This document shows positions 38,105 through 46,832 of a DNA stretch of 64,000 nt, in pieces (positions within the stretch are counted from its first letter, which is position 1; each line of letters starts with the position of its first letter). This stretch comes from Catellatospora methionotrophica. GTDB lineage: Bacteria > Actinomycetota > Actinomycetes > Mycobacteriales > Micromonosporaceae. The stretch lies in NCBI RefSeq assembly GCF_011297335.1, contig NZ_JAAOTJ010000004.1:343118-407117 (forward strand). The letters are read 5' to 3'. The position numbers and the translations under genes are program-made. Under the pieces are notes generated by a model. It was not told the origin of the DNA, made no database searches, and saw only the letters and a list, made by a program, of their open reading frames with translations.

Positions 38105-40309
38105 ATCAGCACGCCATCGCAGGGAGCGGACGCCGCGCCGTTCCTGGCCGCCCAGGCGGATCTGAGCGGCGGCGCGGAGCTGCGCGCGATCCTGCGCATC
38201 CGCCCGTTCCGCCGCCTCTGGCTCGTGCTCAGCGTGGCCTCGCTCGGCGACTGGCTGGGCCTGCTGGCCACGGCGACGTTCGCCTCCGCGCAGGTGTCCG
38301 GCGACGCCGCGAAGGGCCTGGCCTTCGGCTCGGTCATCGCGGTGCGCCTGCTGCCCGCGCTGGTGCTCGGCCCGCTGGCCGGCGTGATGGCCGACCGGTG
38401 GGACCGGCGCTACACGATGGTCATCTGTGACCTGCTGCGATTCGTGTTGTTCGCCACGATCCCGACCGTCGCGCTGTACTCCTCCGACGCCAAGATCACT
38501 GTCGGCTGGGCGGCCGCCGCGACGTTCCTCATCGAGGCGATCACACTGATCTGGATCCCGGCCAAGGACGCCTCGGTCCCGAACCTGATCCCGCGCGCCA
38601 GGCTGGAGGCCGCGAACCAGCTCACCCTGATCACGACGTACGGCATCACCCCGGTGCTCGCCGCCGCGGTGCTGGCCGGGCTCAACCAGCTCTACCAGTG
38701 GCTGGAGCGCTCCGGGGTCACCGTCGCGGCGTGGGCGGCCCCGTCGAGCCTCGCCCTGTACTTCCTCGCCTTCTCCCGCCTGGCCAGCGCCCTGGTCGTC
38801 TTCTACGGCATCCGCGAGATCTCCGGCCACAACGGCGGCGGCAAGCAGGAGACCAGCATGCTGCGCCAGTTCACCGACGGCTGGCGTTTCATCGGCAAGA
38901 CCCCGATGGTGCGCGGGCTCGTGCTCGGCATCCTCGGCGCGTTCGCGGCCGGCGGCGTCGTCATCGGCACCGGCCAGTTCTTCGCGCTGTCGCTCGGCGG
39001 CGGCGACGCCACCTTCGCCATCCTGTTCGCGGCGATCTTCATCGGGCTGGGGCTGGGCATCGCGCTGGGCCCGCGCCTGATCGGCGGCCTGTCCCGGCGG
39101 CGCTGGTTCTGCCTGAGCATCATGCTCGCCGGAGTGTCCGTCGCGCTGCTGTCGCTGGCCCCGCACCTGTCGCTGGCCGTGGTCGGCGCGCTGCTGGTCG
39201 GCTCAGGCGCGGGCATGGCCTTCCTGTCCGGCACCACGCTGCTCGGCGGCGAGGTCGACGACGAGGTGCGCGGCCGCGTCTTCGCCGTGGTCCAGACCGG
39301 CACCCGGGTCGTGCTGATGCTGGCCATTTCGCTGTCCGGCGTGCTGGTCGGCCTGGGCGGCTCGCACGACGTGGGCAGCACCGGCGTGCCGATCTCGTCG
39401 ACGCGGGTGCTGCTGGCCGTCGCCGGGGTGCTCGGGGTGCTGGCCGGGTTCTGGGCGCTGCGTCAGATGGACGACAAGCCCGGCGTGCCGCTGATGGCCG
39501 ACCTGTTCAGCTCCATGCGGGGCCGCCCGCTCGGCATCGCCGAGCCGTCGGCGAAGACCGGCGTGTTCATCGTGTTCGAGGGCGGCGAGGGCGCGGGCAA
39601 GTCGACCCAGATCGCCCTGCTGGACCGGCGGCTGCGGGCCGAGGACCGCGACGTGGTGGTGACCCGCGAGCCCGGTGCGACCGACATCGGCGCCCGCATC
39701 CGCACGATGGTGCTCGACGCCCAGTCCGCCGCGAGCAGCGCGACCCCGCTGGCCCCGCGCGCCGAGGCGCTGCTCTACGCCGCCGACCGGGCCCACCACG
39801 TGTCGACCGTGGTACGTCCCGCCCTGCGCCGCGGCGAGATCGTCATCTCCGACCGCTACGTCGACAGCTCCCTGGCATACCAGGGAGCCGGGCGCACCCT
39901 GCCCGTCGACGAGATCTCCTGGCTGTCCGCCTGGGCCACCGGCGGCCTCAAGCCCGACCTGGTGGTGCTGCTCGACATCGACCCGCAGATCGGGCTGGCC
40001 CGGGTGGGCCGGCGCGGCGAGGCCGACCGGCTGGAGCAGGAGTCGATCGATTTCCACGAGCGGGTCCGGCACGGCTTCCTCGACCTGGCCACCGCCGAGC
40101 CCTCGCGTTACCTGGTGCTCGACGCCACCCGCGACGAGCAGGACCTGGCCGGGGAGATCGCGCTACGGGTCGCCAAGCTGCTCCCGCCCGTGCCGCCGCT
40201 GCCGCCGGTAGCCGACGGGGACGGTGGCACCGCCGGCCGGGTTCCGGCCCCGGGCGAGCCCCGCACCGCCGGTGAGCACTCCGCCGAGTTACGGGCCACC
40301 CGCAGCTGA
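38105..40309 (+). CDS. tmk: MFS-type membrane domain fused to thymidylate kinase
   Basis: 734 residues. About 12 membrane helices (40-460) of MFS type precede a complete dTMP kinase: P-loop GGEGAGKST near 493, TREPG, and SDRYVDSSLAYQG. The enzyme makes dTDP; the transporter role is unknown. Such fusions are known in Streptomyces and relatives. The start is unusual: the frame has a stop at 38084-38086, and no ATG, GTG or TTG occurs until 38225, yet the sequence before 38225 is good protein (AELRAILRIRPFRRLW). ATC at 38105 sits 7 nt after GGGGAGGG and is the best start; 38225 (GTG) would truncate the first helix. Confidence 0.82.
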   Translation: MSTPSQGADAAPFLAAQADLSGGAELRAILRIRPFRRLWLVLSVASLGDWLGLLATATFASAQVSGDAAKGLAFGSVIAVRLLPALVLGPLAGVMADRWDRRYTMVICDLLRFVLFATIPTVALYSSDAKITVGWAAAATFLIEAITLIWIPAKDASVPNLIPRARLEAANQLTLITTYGITPVLAAAVLAGLNQLYQWLERSGVTVAAWAAPSSLALYFLAFSRLASALVVFYGIREISGHNGGGKQETSMLRQFTDGWRFIGKTPMVRGLVLGILGAFAAGGVVIGTGQFFALSLGGGDATFAILFAAIFIGLGLGIALGPRLIGGLSRRRWFCLSIMLAGVSVALLSLAPHLSLAVVGALLVGSGAGMAFLSGTTLLGGEVDDEVRGRVFAVVQTGTRVVLMLAISLSGVLVGLGGSHDVGSTGVPISSTRVLLAVAGVLGVLAGFWALRQMDDKPGVPLMADLFSSMRGRPLGIAEPSAKTGVFIVFEGGEGAGKSTQIALLDRRLRAEDRDVVVTREPGATDIGARIRTMVLDAQSAASSATPLAPRAEALLYAADRAHHVSTVVRPALRRGEIVISDRYVDSSLAYQGAGRTLPVDEISWLSAWATGGLKPDLVVLLDIDPQIGLARVGRRGEADRLEQESIDFHERVRHGFLDLATAEPSRYLVLDATRDEQDLAGEIALRVAKLLPPVPPLPPVADGDGGTAGRVPAPGEPRTAGEHSAELRATRS

Positions 40310-40397
40310 CGACCGGGCGCGTGGACCGTGTCAGCGGGTCGCCGTAGGGTCGGAGAGTGAGTGAAGCGGGAACAGGCGTGAAGGGGCGGCAGGCAGC

Positions 40398-41597
40398 GTG
40401 ACGGACGTCTTCGACCAGCTCGTCGGCCAGCCCGACGCCACCGCGACCCTGCGTGCCGCCGCCGTCGCGGGCGCGGCCGTGCTGCGCGGCGAGACCGTCG
40501 GCGCGGGCGCGATGACCCACGCCTGGCTGTTCACCGGCCCGGCCGGGTCCGGCCGCTCGGTCGCCGCCCGCTCCTTCGCCGCCGCGCTGCAGTGCACCGA
40601 CCCCCACGCCGGGCCCGGCTGCGGCCACTGCACAGGCTGCCACACCACGCTCGCGGGCACCCACCCCGACGTACGGCTCGTGGTGCCCGACGGGCTGAGC
40701 ATCCCGGTCGCGCTGATGCGCGAGCTGGTGATGCGCTCGGCCACCACCCCGGCCAACGGCCGCTGGCAGGTGCTGCTCATCGAAGACGCCGACCGGCTCA
40801 CTGAAGCGGCCGGCAACGCCCTGCTCAAGGCCGTCGAGGAGCCGCCGGAGCGGACGATCTTCCTGCTCTGCGCCCCGTCGGACCACCCGGACGACGTCTC
40901 GGTCACCATCCGCTCGCGATGCCGGGTCGTGCCGCTGCGCCAGCCGTCCGCCGAAGCGGTGAGCGCACTGCTCACCGAGCGCGACGGCGTCGACGCCCGC
41001 ACCGCGGCCTGGGTCGCCGCGGCCGCGCAGGGCCACGTCGGGCGCGCACGGCGGCTCGCCGGCGACGCCAAGGCCCGTGACCGCCGCGCCGCCGTGCTGG
41101 CCGTGCCGCGCCAGCTGACCGGGGTCGGCGCCTGCTTCGACGCCGCGAGCGCCCTGATCGAGGCCGCCGAGGCCGAGGCCGCCGCCGCGGTCGCCGAGAC
41201 CGACGCCGCCGAGCGGTCGGCGCTGGAGACGGCGCTGGGCGCGGGCGGCACCGGCAAGGGTGCGGCAGGCGCTTCCCGCGGCATGGCCGGGCAGCTCAAG
41301 GACCTGGAGAAGCGGCAGAAGTCGCGGGCGACCCGCGCCCAGCGCGACGCCCTCGACCGGGCCCTGCTGGACCTGGCGGGCTTCTACCGCGACGTGCTCA
41401 ACGCCCGCTGGGGCGGCCCCGTCTCCCCGGTGCACGCCGACACGTCGACGCTCGCCGAGGCCGCCGCCCAGCGCTGGACCGCCGAAAGCACCCTGCGCCG
41501 CCTCGAAGCGATCCTCGCGTGCCGCACCGCCATCGACGCCAACGTCAAACCCCGCATCGCCGTCGAAGCCATGATGCTCGAACTCTGGCGCGGCTGA
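40398..41597 (+). CDS. holB: DNA polymerase III subunit delta'
   Basis: 399 residues, part of the clamp loader that opens the sliding clamp at the replication fork. The Walker A-like GPAGSGRS near residue 48 has Arg for Lys, as in other delta' subunits. A four-Cys zinc module (CTDPHAGPGCGHCTGC) follows, then LLIEDADRLTEAAGNALLKA and the SRC motif IRSRCRVVPLR. GTG at 40398. The tmk-holB order is conserved in actinobacteria. Confidence 0.94.
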   Translation: MTDVFDQLVGQPDATATLRAAAVAGAAVLRGETVGAGAMTHAWLFTGPAGSGRSVAARSFAAALQCTDPHAGPGCGHCTGCHTTLAGTHPDVRLVVPDGLSIPVALMRELVMRSATTPANGRWQVLLIEDADRLTEAAGNALLKAVEEPPERTIFLLCAPSDHPDDVSVTIRSRCRVVPLRQPSAEAVSALLTERDGVDARTAAWVAAAAQGHVGRARRLAGDAKARDRRAAVLAVPRQLTGVGACFDAASALIEAAEAEAAAAVAETDAAERSALETALGAGGTGKGAAGASRGMAGQLKDLEKRQKSRATRAQRDALDRALLDLAGFYRDVLNARWGGPVSPVHADTSTLAEAAAQRWTAESTLRRLEAILACRTAIDANVKPRIAVEAMMLELWRG

Positions 41598-41702
41598 CCC
41601 GGCCCCACCACCCCACCCGACCGCGCACCCCCTCACCTGCTGCCACCCGGCGCCCCGCCACCGCCCCGGCGGCCCCCCGCCGCCGCGCGCATGCCCCACC
41701 TG

Positions 41703-41767
41703 CCGCAACTCTTAAAGAGTCGCGCCTTCAGGCTGCCTTGGTAGGCCCGACTCTTTAAGAGTTGCGG
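41703..41767. repeat. 65-bp hairpin repeat, family member 1
   Basis: Perfect 20-bp arms (41703-41722 and 41748-41767) around 25 nt. The outer CAACTCTTAAAGA/TCTTTAAGAGTTG sequence also ends the 58-bp palindrome at 63782-63839. It lies about 105 bp after holB, where it may act as a terminator. The gap 41598-41897 holds no gene. Confidence 0.8.
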
Positions 41768-41804
41768 ATTGAGGGTGGGTGGGGGGCGGGCTGAGGGGAG
41801 GCGG

Positions 41805-41826
41805 TTGTCCACAGGGGTTTTCCACA
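41805..41826. other. paired DnaA-box-like sites
   Basis: TTGTCCACA (41805-41813) matches the actinobacterial DnaA box exactly; TTTTCCACA follows at 41818-41826. They are 72 bp before the EbfC-like gene. No origin genes are nearby. Confidence 0.4.
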
Positions 41827-41897
41827 GGGGTGTTGGGGGTGGGGGATTTACCGGTAGCGTTCTGGCGACATGCTGCCGTCCATTGAGGAGCCCCTTT

Positions 41898-42227
41898 ATG
41901 CCCCGGGAGATCGACGACGCCTGGATCGAGGAGGCGATCGCGTCATACCGGCGGATCGAGGAGCGGCAGGCGAGCCTCGCCCGCGCCCTGGCCGAGCTGG
42001 AGGTGACCGTGCGCGACCCCGACGACCTGGTCGAGGTGGTGGTGGGCGGCGACGGCGCGGTGCGCCGGGTGGTGGTCACCGGCTCGCTCGACGGGCTGAC
42101 CGGGCCGCAGTTGTCGCGCGCCATCCAGCAGGCCATCACCGCGGCGCACGACGCTGCCGCGTGGGCCCGGCGCAAGGTGTACGAGGAGACGTTCGGCGAC
42201 TTCACGGCGCTCGGAGGTGCCCGGTGA
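41898..42227 (+). CDS. YbaB/EbfC family DNA-binding-like protein
   Basis: 109 residues. Helix-strand plan with LVEVVVGGDGAVRRVVVTG in the centre and a C-terminal helix (AIQQAITAAHDAAAWARRKV) fits the YbaB/EbfC fold, which forms dimers that bind DNA non-specifically or, in actinobacteria, accompanies WXG-type secreted proteins. ATG at 41898 follows GAGGAG by 8 nt. It opens a three-gene operon with overlapping starts. Not the recR-linked housekeeping copy. Confidence 0.82.
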   Translation: MPREIDDAWIEEAIASYRRIEERQASLARALAELEVTVRDPDDLVEVVVGGDGAVRRVVVTGSLDGLTGPQLSRAIQQAITAAHDAAAWARRKVYEETFGDFTALGGAR

Positions 42228-42514
42228 TGCATGAGTCAGTGAGGCGGATCGAGGCCCTGGCCGCCGACACGGCCTCGCTGCGGGTGACGATCGACCGCGC
42301 GGAACCCACCGTGTCGTGGCCGGAAGCGCCGGGGCGGATGGCCCGCCTGGCCGGCGCGATCGCAGAGTGGCAGCGCACGAGCCGGTCCGGGCACCTGGAC
42401 ACGGCACGCCGCTGCGGCCAGGAGCTCGAGGAGCTGGCCCGGGGCGTGCGCGCCGCCGAGGGCGGCTATCACATCGTGGACGACGGCAAAGGGATGGCCA
42501 CGTGGACGCCCTGA
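42227..42514 (+). CDS. small helical protein, possible WXG100-like/ESX partner
   Basis: 95 residues, almost all helical (RRIEALAADTASLRVTI, GRMARLAGAIAEWQRTS, CGQELEELARGVRAAEGGY). Size and context between an EbfC-like and a WXG-motif protein suggest an ESAT-6-type partner, but no clear WxG turn is seen. ATG at 42227 overlaps the preceding TGA; GTG at 42224 is also possible. Function unknown. Confidence 0.7.
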   Translation: MHESVRRIEALAADTASLRVTIDRAEPTVSWPEAPGRMARLAGAIAEWQRTSRSGHLDTARRCGQELEELARGVRAAEGGYHIVDDGKGMATWTP

Positions 42515-43197
42515 CGCACCTGCATCACAGCACGAGCGGGCTGCTCGCCCGGGTCGACGGTTGCCTGGTGCGCTGGGGTGCGCCCGAGGGCCATCCGGTG
42601 TGGGCGCTGCTGCGGCGCACGGGCGCGCTGCCCGGCGACGCCGTGGCCGGGCTGATCGGCTGGGCGGTCGCGCCGTGGCTGGAGCAGAAGGCCCGGCTGT
42701 GCCTGCAGCTGTCCGAGGTGGAAGAGATCGGCGAACAGCTCGGCAGGGTGCGGGCCTGGGACGGGCGGGCCGGCGACGCCTTCGCCGCGTCGCGGGACAG
42801 GGTGAGCCGGGAGTTCGAGCAGTGGGCCGAACGCCTGCGGGCCGACGTCACGTTCCACGAGGAGCTGGTCGCCGCCCTCGGCGACGGCCGGGCTCGCGTC
42901 GCCCGGAGGCTGGCCCAGGTCGCGGGCAGCGCCGAAGCCGTCGTGCTCGTCATCGGGGAGGGCCCGGTGCCCGGCGACACGGCTCCGGGCGGCGTGGCCG
43001 CGGGCGTGCCAGGTCTGGACCCGGTCGCCCAGGCCAGGGCGGCGGCGGCGATCGGGCAGGTGCTGCTGGCGGAGGTCGACACCGCGCTGACCGCGATCGA
43101 AGCGTTGCTGGCCCGTGGCCCGGTGCTGCCCCCGGACGAGAGAGTGGTGGCGGCGGACGTCACGTCCACCGCCACCACGTTGCGCGTCGAGCTGTAG
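42502..43197 (+). CDS. WXG-motif protein, candidate type VII secretion substrate
   Basis: 231 residues. After an N-terminal segment of about 70 residues (VRWGAPEGHPVWALLRRTGA) comes EEIGEQLGRVRAWDGRAGDA, FAASRDRV, a WxG-type turn between helices like WXG100/ESX proteins. The C-terminal half is Ala/Gly-rich and helical (VAQARAAAAIGQVLLAEVDT). GTG at 42502 overlaps the previous gene by 13 bp. No ESX machinery genes are in the window, so secretion is inferred. It converges with the LPXTG gene, 8 bp apart. Confidence 0.72.
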   Translation: MDALTHLHHSTSGLLARVDGCLVRWGAPEGHPVWALLRRTGALPGDAVAGLIGWAVAPWLEQKARLCLQLSEVEEIGEQLGRVRAWDGRAGDAFAASRDRVSREFEQWAERLRADVTFHEELVAALGDGRARVARRLAQVAGSAEAVVLVIGEGPVPGDTAPGGVAAGVPGLDPVAQARAAAAIGQVLLAEVDTALTAIEALLARGPVLPPDERVVAADVTSTATTLRVEL

Positions 43198-43205
43198 ATA
43201 CGGCG

Positions 43206-44756
43206 TCAGCCCAGCAGGTCCTCCGGCCCGCCCGAGGTGCGGCGGCGGGTCAGCAGGAGCAGGAACCGGCCCGCCACGAACAGCAGGGTGCCGGTGCCCG
43301 CGATCAGGGCGATGCTCGTGCCCGTACGCGGCAGGCTGCAACCGGGACCGTCGCAGCCGTCGTCGTCGTCATCGGTGCCGGAAGCCGGCGAGGGGGTCGG
43401 GCCGCCGCCGCCGTTGCCGGGCCCGTTCGGGCTCGGCGAGCTGGACGGCCGCGCCGTCGGGCTCGCGGTCGGCGTGGTGCGGGCCGGTGCGGTCGCGGAC
43501 GCGTTGAGCAGGCCCACGCCCAGGTCGAGTACGGTGGCGGGCTTGCTGTTGGGGCGGCTGAGCGCCAGCACCTGGATCCGGATGCTGGCCGCCTGCGCGG
43601 TCGCGCCCCGGTCGGTGACCCGCTTCTCCAGCGTGCCGATCGAGATCTTCACGACGGCGATCTCGCACAGCCCGGCGAGGTTGCCGCCGCTGCCGCCGAG
43701 CAGGCCGCCCAGGTCGGGCAGGCCGCCGAGCTCCGGCAGCGCGGGCAGTCCGGTCCCGCCGCCCCCCGAGCCGCCCAGGCCCTTGACGGTCTGCGTCAGG
43801 CTGCCCAGCGGCAGGCCGTCGAGCAGCCCGCCGAGCGGGTTCGCGCCGAGCAGGGGCAGGCCCTCGGCCTTGGCACGCCGCTGCGCGGCACCCAGGTCGA
43901 GCGAGCCGAGCAGCCCACCGGCGGGCGGAGCCGGGACGGCGAACTCGATCTCACGGTGTACGCCGGAAAGGGTCTTGGTGCCGATGCCGGGCCCGGACAC
44001 CTTCAGGACCGGGGCGTCGTAGTCCACGACGGTCGTGGCGGCGCGGCCGGTGGCCAGCACCGTCAGCTTCGGCGGCTCCAGCACCTCGACGTCGATCGCG
44101 CCGCCCAGCAGCTCCAGGTCGGCCAGGCCGATCTCGGCCTGCGCGCCGGACGCGATGGTGCGCGCGTCCATCCGCACGGTCCCGGTCCGGGCTTCGCCGG
44201 AGGCGTTGTGCGTCGCCTTGACCAGCGCGCCCCGCGCACCGGGCAGGACTTCCGCGTCGACCAGCGCCGCGTCGGACTCGCCGGCGGGGCCCTCGGTCTT
44301 GCCGCAGGCCATGCCCTCGGCCCAGCGGGCGTGCGCGGTGAGATCACCGGTCCCGGCCTTGACCAGGCCCAGGTCGAGCGAGGCCGCCCGGTTCTTGACG
44401 CTGTTGGCGTTCGTCGGCGGGGCCTGCTGGTAGACCTTTCCGTCCAGCGGCCCGGTCGGCAGCTGGAGGCCGAGTAGCTTCGCGTCGGCGTAGCGGGCCG
44501 CGGCGGAGCTGGTGACCCGGCTCGTGGCGGACATGCCGGCGTTGGCCGAGGCGATCGTCAGGTCGGCCACCGTGGGCAGCTTCAATCCGAGCGGGCCGAG
44601 GTTCAGCACACCCACCTTCAACAGGTCCGCACCGGCACGCGCGGCGTACCCGGCGGGCCGGTCACACACCCCGGCCGTGGCGGGTGTGGACAGGATCGTC
44701 AGTGAGCTGAGCGCGACAAGAGCGACCGTGCTGGCTGCGGCGAAATGGCGGCGCAT
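43206..44756 (-). CDS. LPXTG sortase-anchored surface protein
   Basis: 516 residues. A signal peptide (MRRHFAAASTVALVALSSL, ending ATAG) opens the protein. The body resembles actinobacterial SCO1860-like LPXTG-anchored proteins with many DxxxL/G repeats and four or more Cys. A Pro/Ser/Thr-rich stalk precedes the sorting signal LPRTG, membrane helix (IALIAGTGTLLFVAGRFLLL) and TRRR tail. Sortase would link it to the wall. ATG at 44756 has GGAGGAA just upstream. Confidence 0.9.
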   Translation of the reverse strand: MRRHFAAASTVALVALSSLTILSTPATAGVCDRPAGYAARAGADLLKVGVLNLGPLGLKLPTVADLTIASANAGMSATSRVTSSAAARYADAKLLGLQLPTGPLDGKVYQQAPPTNANSVKNRAASLDLGLVKAGTGDLTAHARWAEGMACGKTEGPAGESDAALVDAEVLPGARGALVKATHNASGEARTGTVRMDARTIASGAQAEIGLADLELLGGAIDVEVLEPPKLTVLATGRAATTVVDYDAPVLKVSGPGIGTKTLSGVHREIEFAVPAPPAGGLLGSLDLGAAQRRAKAEGLPLLGANPLGGLLDGLPLGSLTQTVKGLGGSGGGGTGLPALPELGGLPDLGGLLGGSGGNLAGLCEIAVVKISIGTLEKRVTDRGATAQAASIRIQVLALSRPNSKPATVLDLGVGLLNASATAPARTTPTASPTARPSSSPSPNGPGNGGGGPTPSPASGTDDDDDGCDGPGCSLPRTGTSIALIAGTGTLLFVAGRFLLLLTRRRTSGGPEDLLG

Positions 44757-44977
44757 GCTTCCTCCGGGGCGACGGGTGCACGGGGGCGTGCACCTACGTC
44801 GTGGCCCAACGAAGGCTCATGGGCAGGGTTACGGCCGAATCCGAAGACCTATCCACATGAGCTAACGACCAATCAGCCGAAAAGGTACGCAACTAGAACT
44901 GTTCCTCCAGCAGGTCCTTGGCGATCCGGGTCGTCGCGGATCTCCGCACTTGCACGAATCAGGGCTATCGTGTGCCG

Positions 44978-45832
44978 ATGGGCATGCTCTGCGCGGTCAC
45001 CTTCAACCGGTACGGGAAGCTGTACTACCTCGATCCCGGCGAGTTCCGGCCGCGTGTCGGAGACAAGGTGCTGGTCGCCACCGACGACGGCCCCGAAGTC
45101 GCCGACTGCGTATGGGCCGCCGAGTGGAGCGAGGACGACACCTCCGGCTTCCCGAAGGTCATCGGCATCGCCGGTGCCGACGATGTCAGCCGCGACGAGC
45201 TGATCCGCCAGCGCAAAGCCGAAGCGCGGGTCGCCTCGAACCGGCTGATCCGCGAACACCAGCTCCCGATGAAGGTCATCGCGGTCGACCACGTGCCCGG
45301 CGGCCCCGCCGACGGCGACGACCCCGGCCCGAGCCCCCGCACCACCGTCTACTTCACCGCCCCGCACCGCGTCGACTTCCGCTCGCTGGTCCGCGACCTC
45401 GGCGCGACCCTGCGCTGCCGGGTCGAACTGCGCCAGCTGTCGGCCCGCGACTCGGCGAAGGTGCAGGGCGGCATCGGCTCGTGCGGGCGCGACCTGTGCT
45501 GCTCCACGTTCCTGACCGAGTTCGAGCCGGTCAGCATCCGCATGGCCAAGGAGCAGGACCTGCCGCTCAACCCGATGCGGATCTCGGGGGCGTGCGGCAG
45601 GCTCATGTGCTGCCTCAAGTACGAACACCCCATGTACCAGGACTTCCACGGCAACGCCCCGGCCATCGGCGAGCAGGTCAGCACGCCCGAGGGCGACGGC
45701 CGCGTGGTCGGGCACTCGGTGCCCCGCGACGCCGTGGTCATCCGCCTGGCGGCGGACGGCTCCCGCACCGTCTGCCCGAAGGCGTCGGTGTGCGGCAGCC
45801 GCAAGTCGTACGAGGACCGCTACGCCGTCTGA
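44978..45832 (+). CDS. PSP1 domain protein (RicT/YaaT family)
   Basis: 284 residues. The PSP1 C-terminal domain spans the second half (YFTAPHRVDFRSLVRDLG), with conserved Cys groups GIGSCGRDLCCSTFL and ISGACGRLMCCLKYEH. RicT of Bacillus forms a complex with RicA and RicF, carries Fe-S clusters and assists RNase Y processing and development; the actinobacterial role is unknown. ATG at 44978 has TATCGT (44966-44971) 6 nt before it, so it is probably leaderless. It is divergent from the LPXTG gene. Confidence 0.9.
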   Translation: MGMLCAVTFNRYGKLYYLDPGEFRPRVGDKVLVATDDGPEVADCVWAAEWSEDDTSGFPKVIGIAGADDVSRDELIRQRKAEARVASNRLIREHQLPMKVIAVDHVPGGPADGDDPGPSPRTTVYFTAPHRVDFRSLVRDLGATLRCRVELRQLSARDSAKVQGGIGSCGRDLCCSTFLTEFEPVSIRMAKEQDLPLNPMRISGACGRLMCCLKYEHPMYQDFHGNAPAIGEQVSTPEGDGRVVGHSVPRDAVVIRLAADGSRTVCPKASVCGSRKSYEDRYAV

Positions 45833-45915
45833 CCCGCAAACGCTCGGGACCCCGAGCGAGGGCTCCGAGAACTGCGACTGTTGGCTCATCGGGTGCGGGG
45901 TGGGAAGGTTCGACG

Positions 45916-46761
45916 ATGATGCGTGTCGTCACCGCGAGCGAGGCCGCGCCGGGTCGTGTCAACGAAGACCAGGTCTTCCATCACCGATCCGTGGTGGGAG
46001 TCCTCGACGGCGTGACCGTCCCCGAGGGCTTCGACACCGGATGCGCGCACGGTGCCGCCTGGTACTCCCGAAGGCTCGTGACGCACCTGGCGGGCGCGCT
46101 CGACGACGCTCCGGACGCGTCGCTGGCGGGGATCCTGGGCAGCGCCATCGAACGGGTGACGCGCGATCATCCCGGGTGCGATCTCGCCAACCCCAGCACC
46201 GCCGCAGCGACGGTCTGCCTCATCAGGGATGCGGGCTCCGAACTGGAATACCTGATCCTGTGCGACAGCTCGCTGGTCGTCGACACGGGGGCGGAGCCGG
46301 TCCTGCTCGTCGACGACCGGTTCGCCCGCTCCATGCAGCGAATACGCGACGACTATCTGCTCGGAGACGTGCCCATCGGCTCCGAGGTCCACCAGGCGCG
46401 CCGGATCGCCGCCAATACCCGCAAACGAGAACTCACCAACACGCCCGAGGGCTACTGGATCGCGGCCGCCGATCCCGAAGCGGCCGCCCACGCTCTCGCC
46501 GGCAGGTTCCCGCTGCTGGGGGAGGGCGCTGTTCGGCGCGCCGCGCTGCTCACCGATGGCGCCTCCTGCGCGGTGGACACGTTCGGCCTCTACGACTGGA
46601 CGGCGATGCTGGACCTCATCACCGAAAACGGGCCACACGAACTGATCCGGCAGGTCCGGATCGCCGAGACCGCCGACGCCGACGGCCGCGCGCGGCCCCG
46701 GTTCAAGAGCCACGACGACGCCACGGTGGCCCTGTGCGTGTTCGGCGAGGAGAGCTGGTGA
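45916..46761 (+). CDS. PPM/PP2C-like serine/threonine phosphatase
   Basis: 281 residues. Metal-binding motifs fit the PPM family in reduced form: RVNEDQVFHH, VVGVLDGVTVP near residue 27, ALLTDGASCAVD, and HDDATVALCVF at the end. Related proteins are annotated as integral PP2C-like phosphatases without a sensor domain. ATG at 45916 follows GGGAAGG. Its last codons overlap a 24-codon ORF (GTGA) that leads into the next gene, so a small operon is likely. Confidence 0.8.
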   Translation: MMRVVTASEAAPGRVNEDQVFHHRSVVGVLDGVTVPEGFDTGCAHGAAWYSRRLVTHLAGALDDAPDASLAGILGSAIERVTRDHPGCDLANPSTAAATVCLIRDAGSELEYLILCDSSLVVDTGAEPVLLVDDRFARSMQRIRDDYLLGDVPIGSEVHQARRIAANTRKRELTNTPEGYWIAAADPEAAAHALAGRFPLLGEGAVRRAALLTDGASCAVDTFGLYDWTAMLDLITENGPHELIRQVRIAETADADGRARPRFKSHDDATVALCVFGEESW

Positions 46762-46832
46762 TCTGGCGCGGCTCGGGGCTACTGTCGCGAAAGTTGTTGA
46801 ACGTTCAGGCCGAGATGCTGGGGGCGCAGTGA
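46758..46832 (+). CDS. possible 24-codon coupling ORF
   Basis: GTG at 46758 overlaps the phosphatase stop (GTGA), and its own TGA (46830-46832) overlaps the GTG of the next gene in the same way. The peptide begins VIWRGSGLLSRKLLNVQ. The double overlap suggests translational coupling; whether the peptide has a function is unknown. Confidence 0.35.
   Translation: MIWRGSGLLSRKLLNVQAEMLGAQ

Noticed and set aside
41805..41826. Replication origin
   Set aside because: Only two DnaA-like boxes and no AT-rich region; dnaA, dnaN and gyr genes are not nearby.
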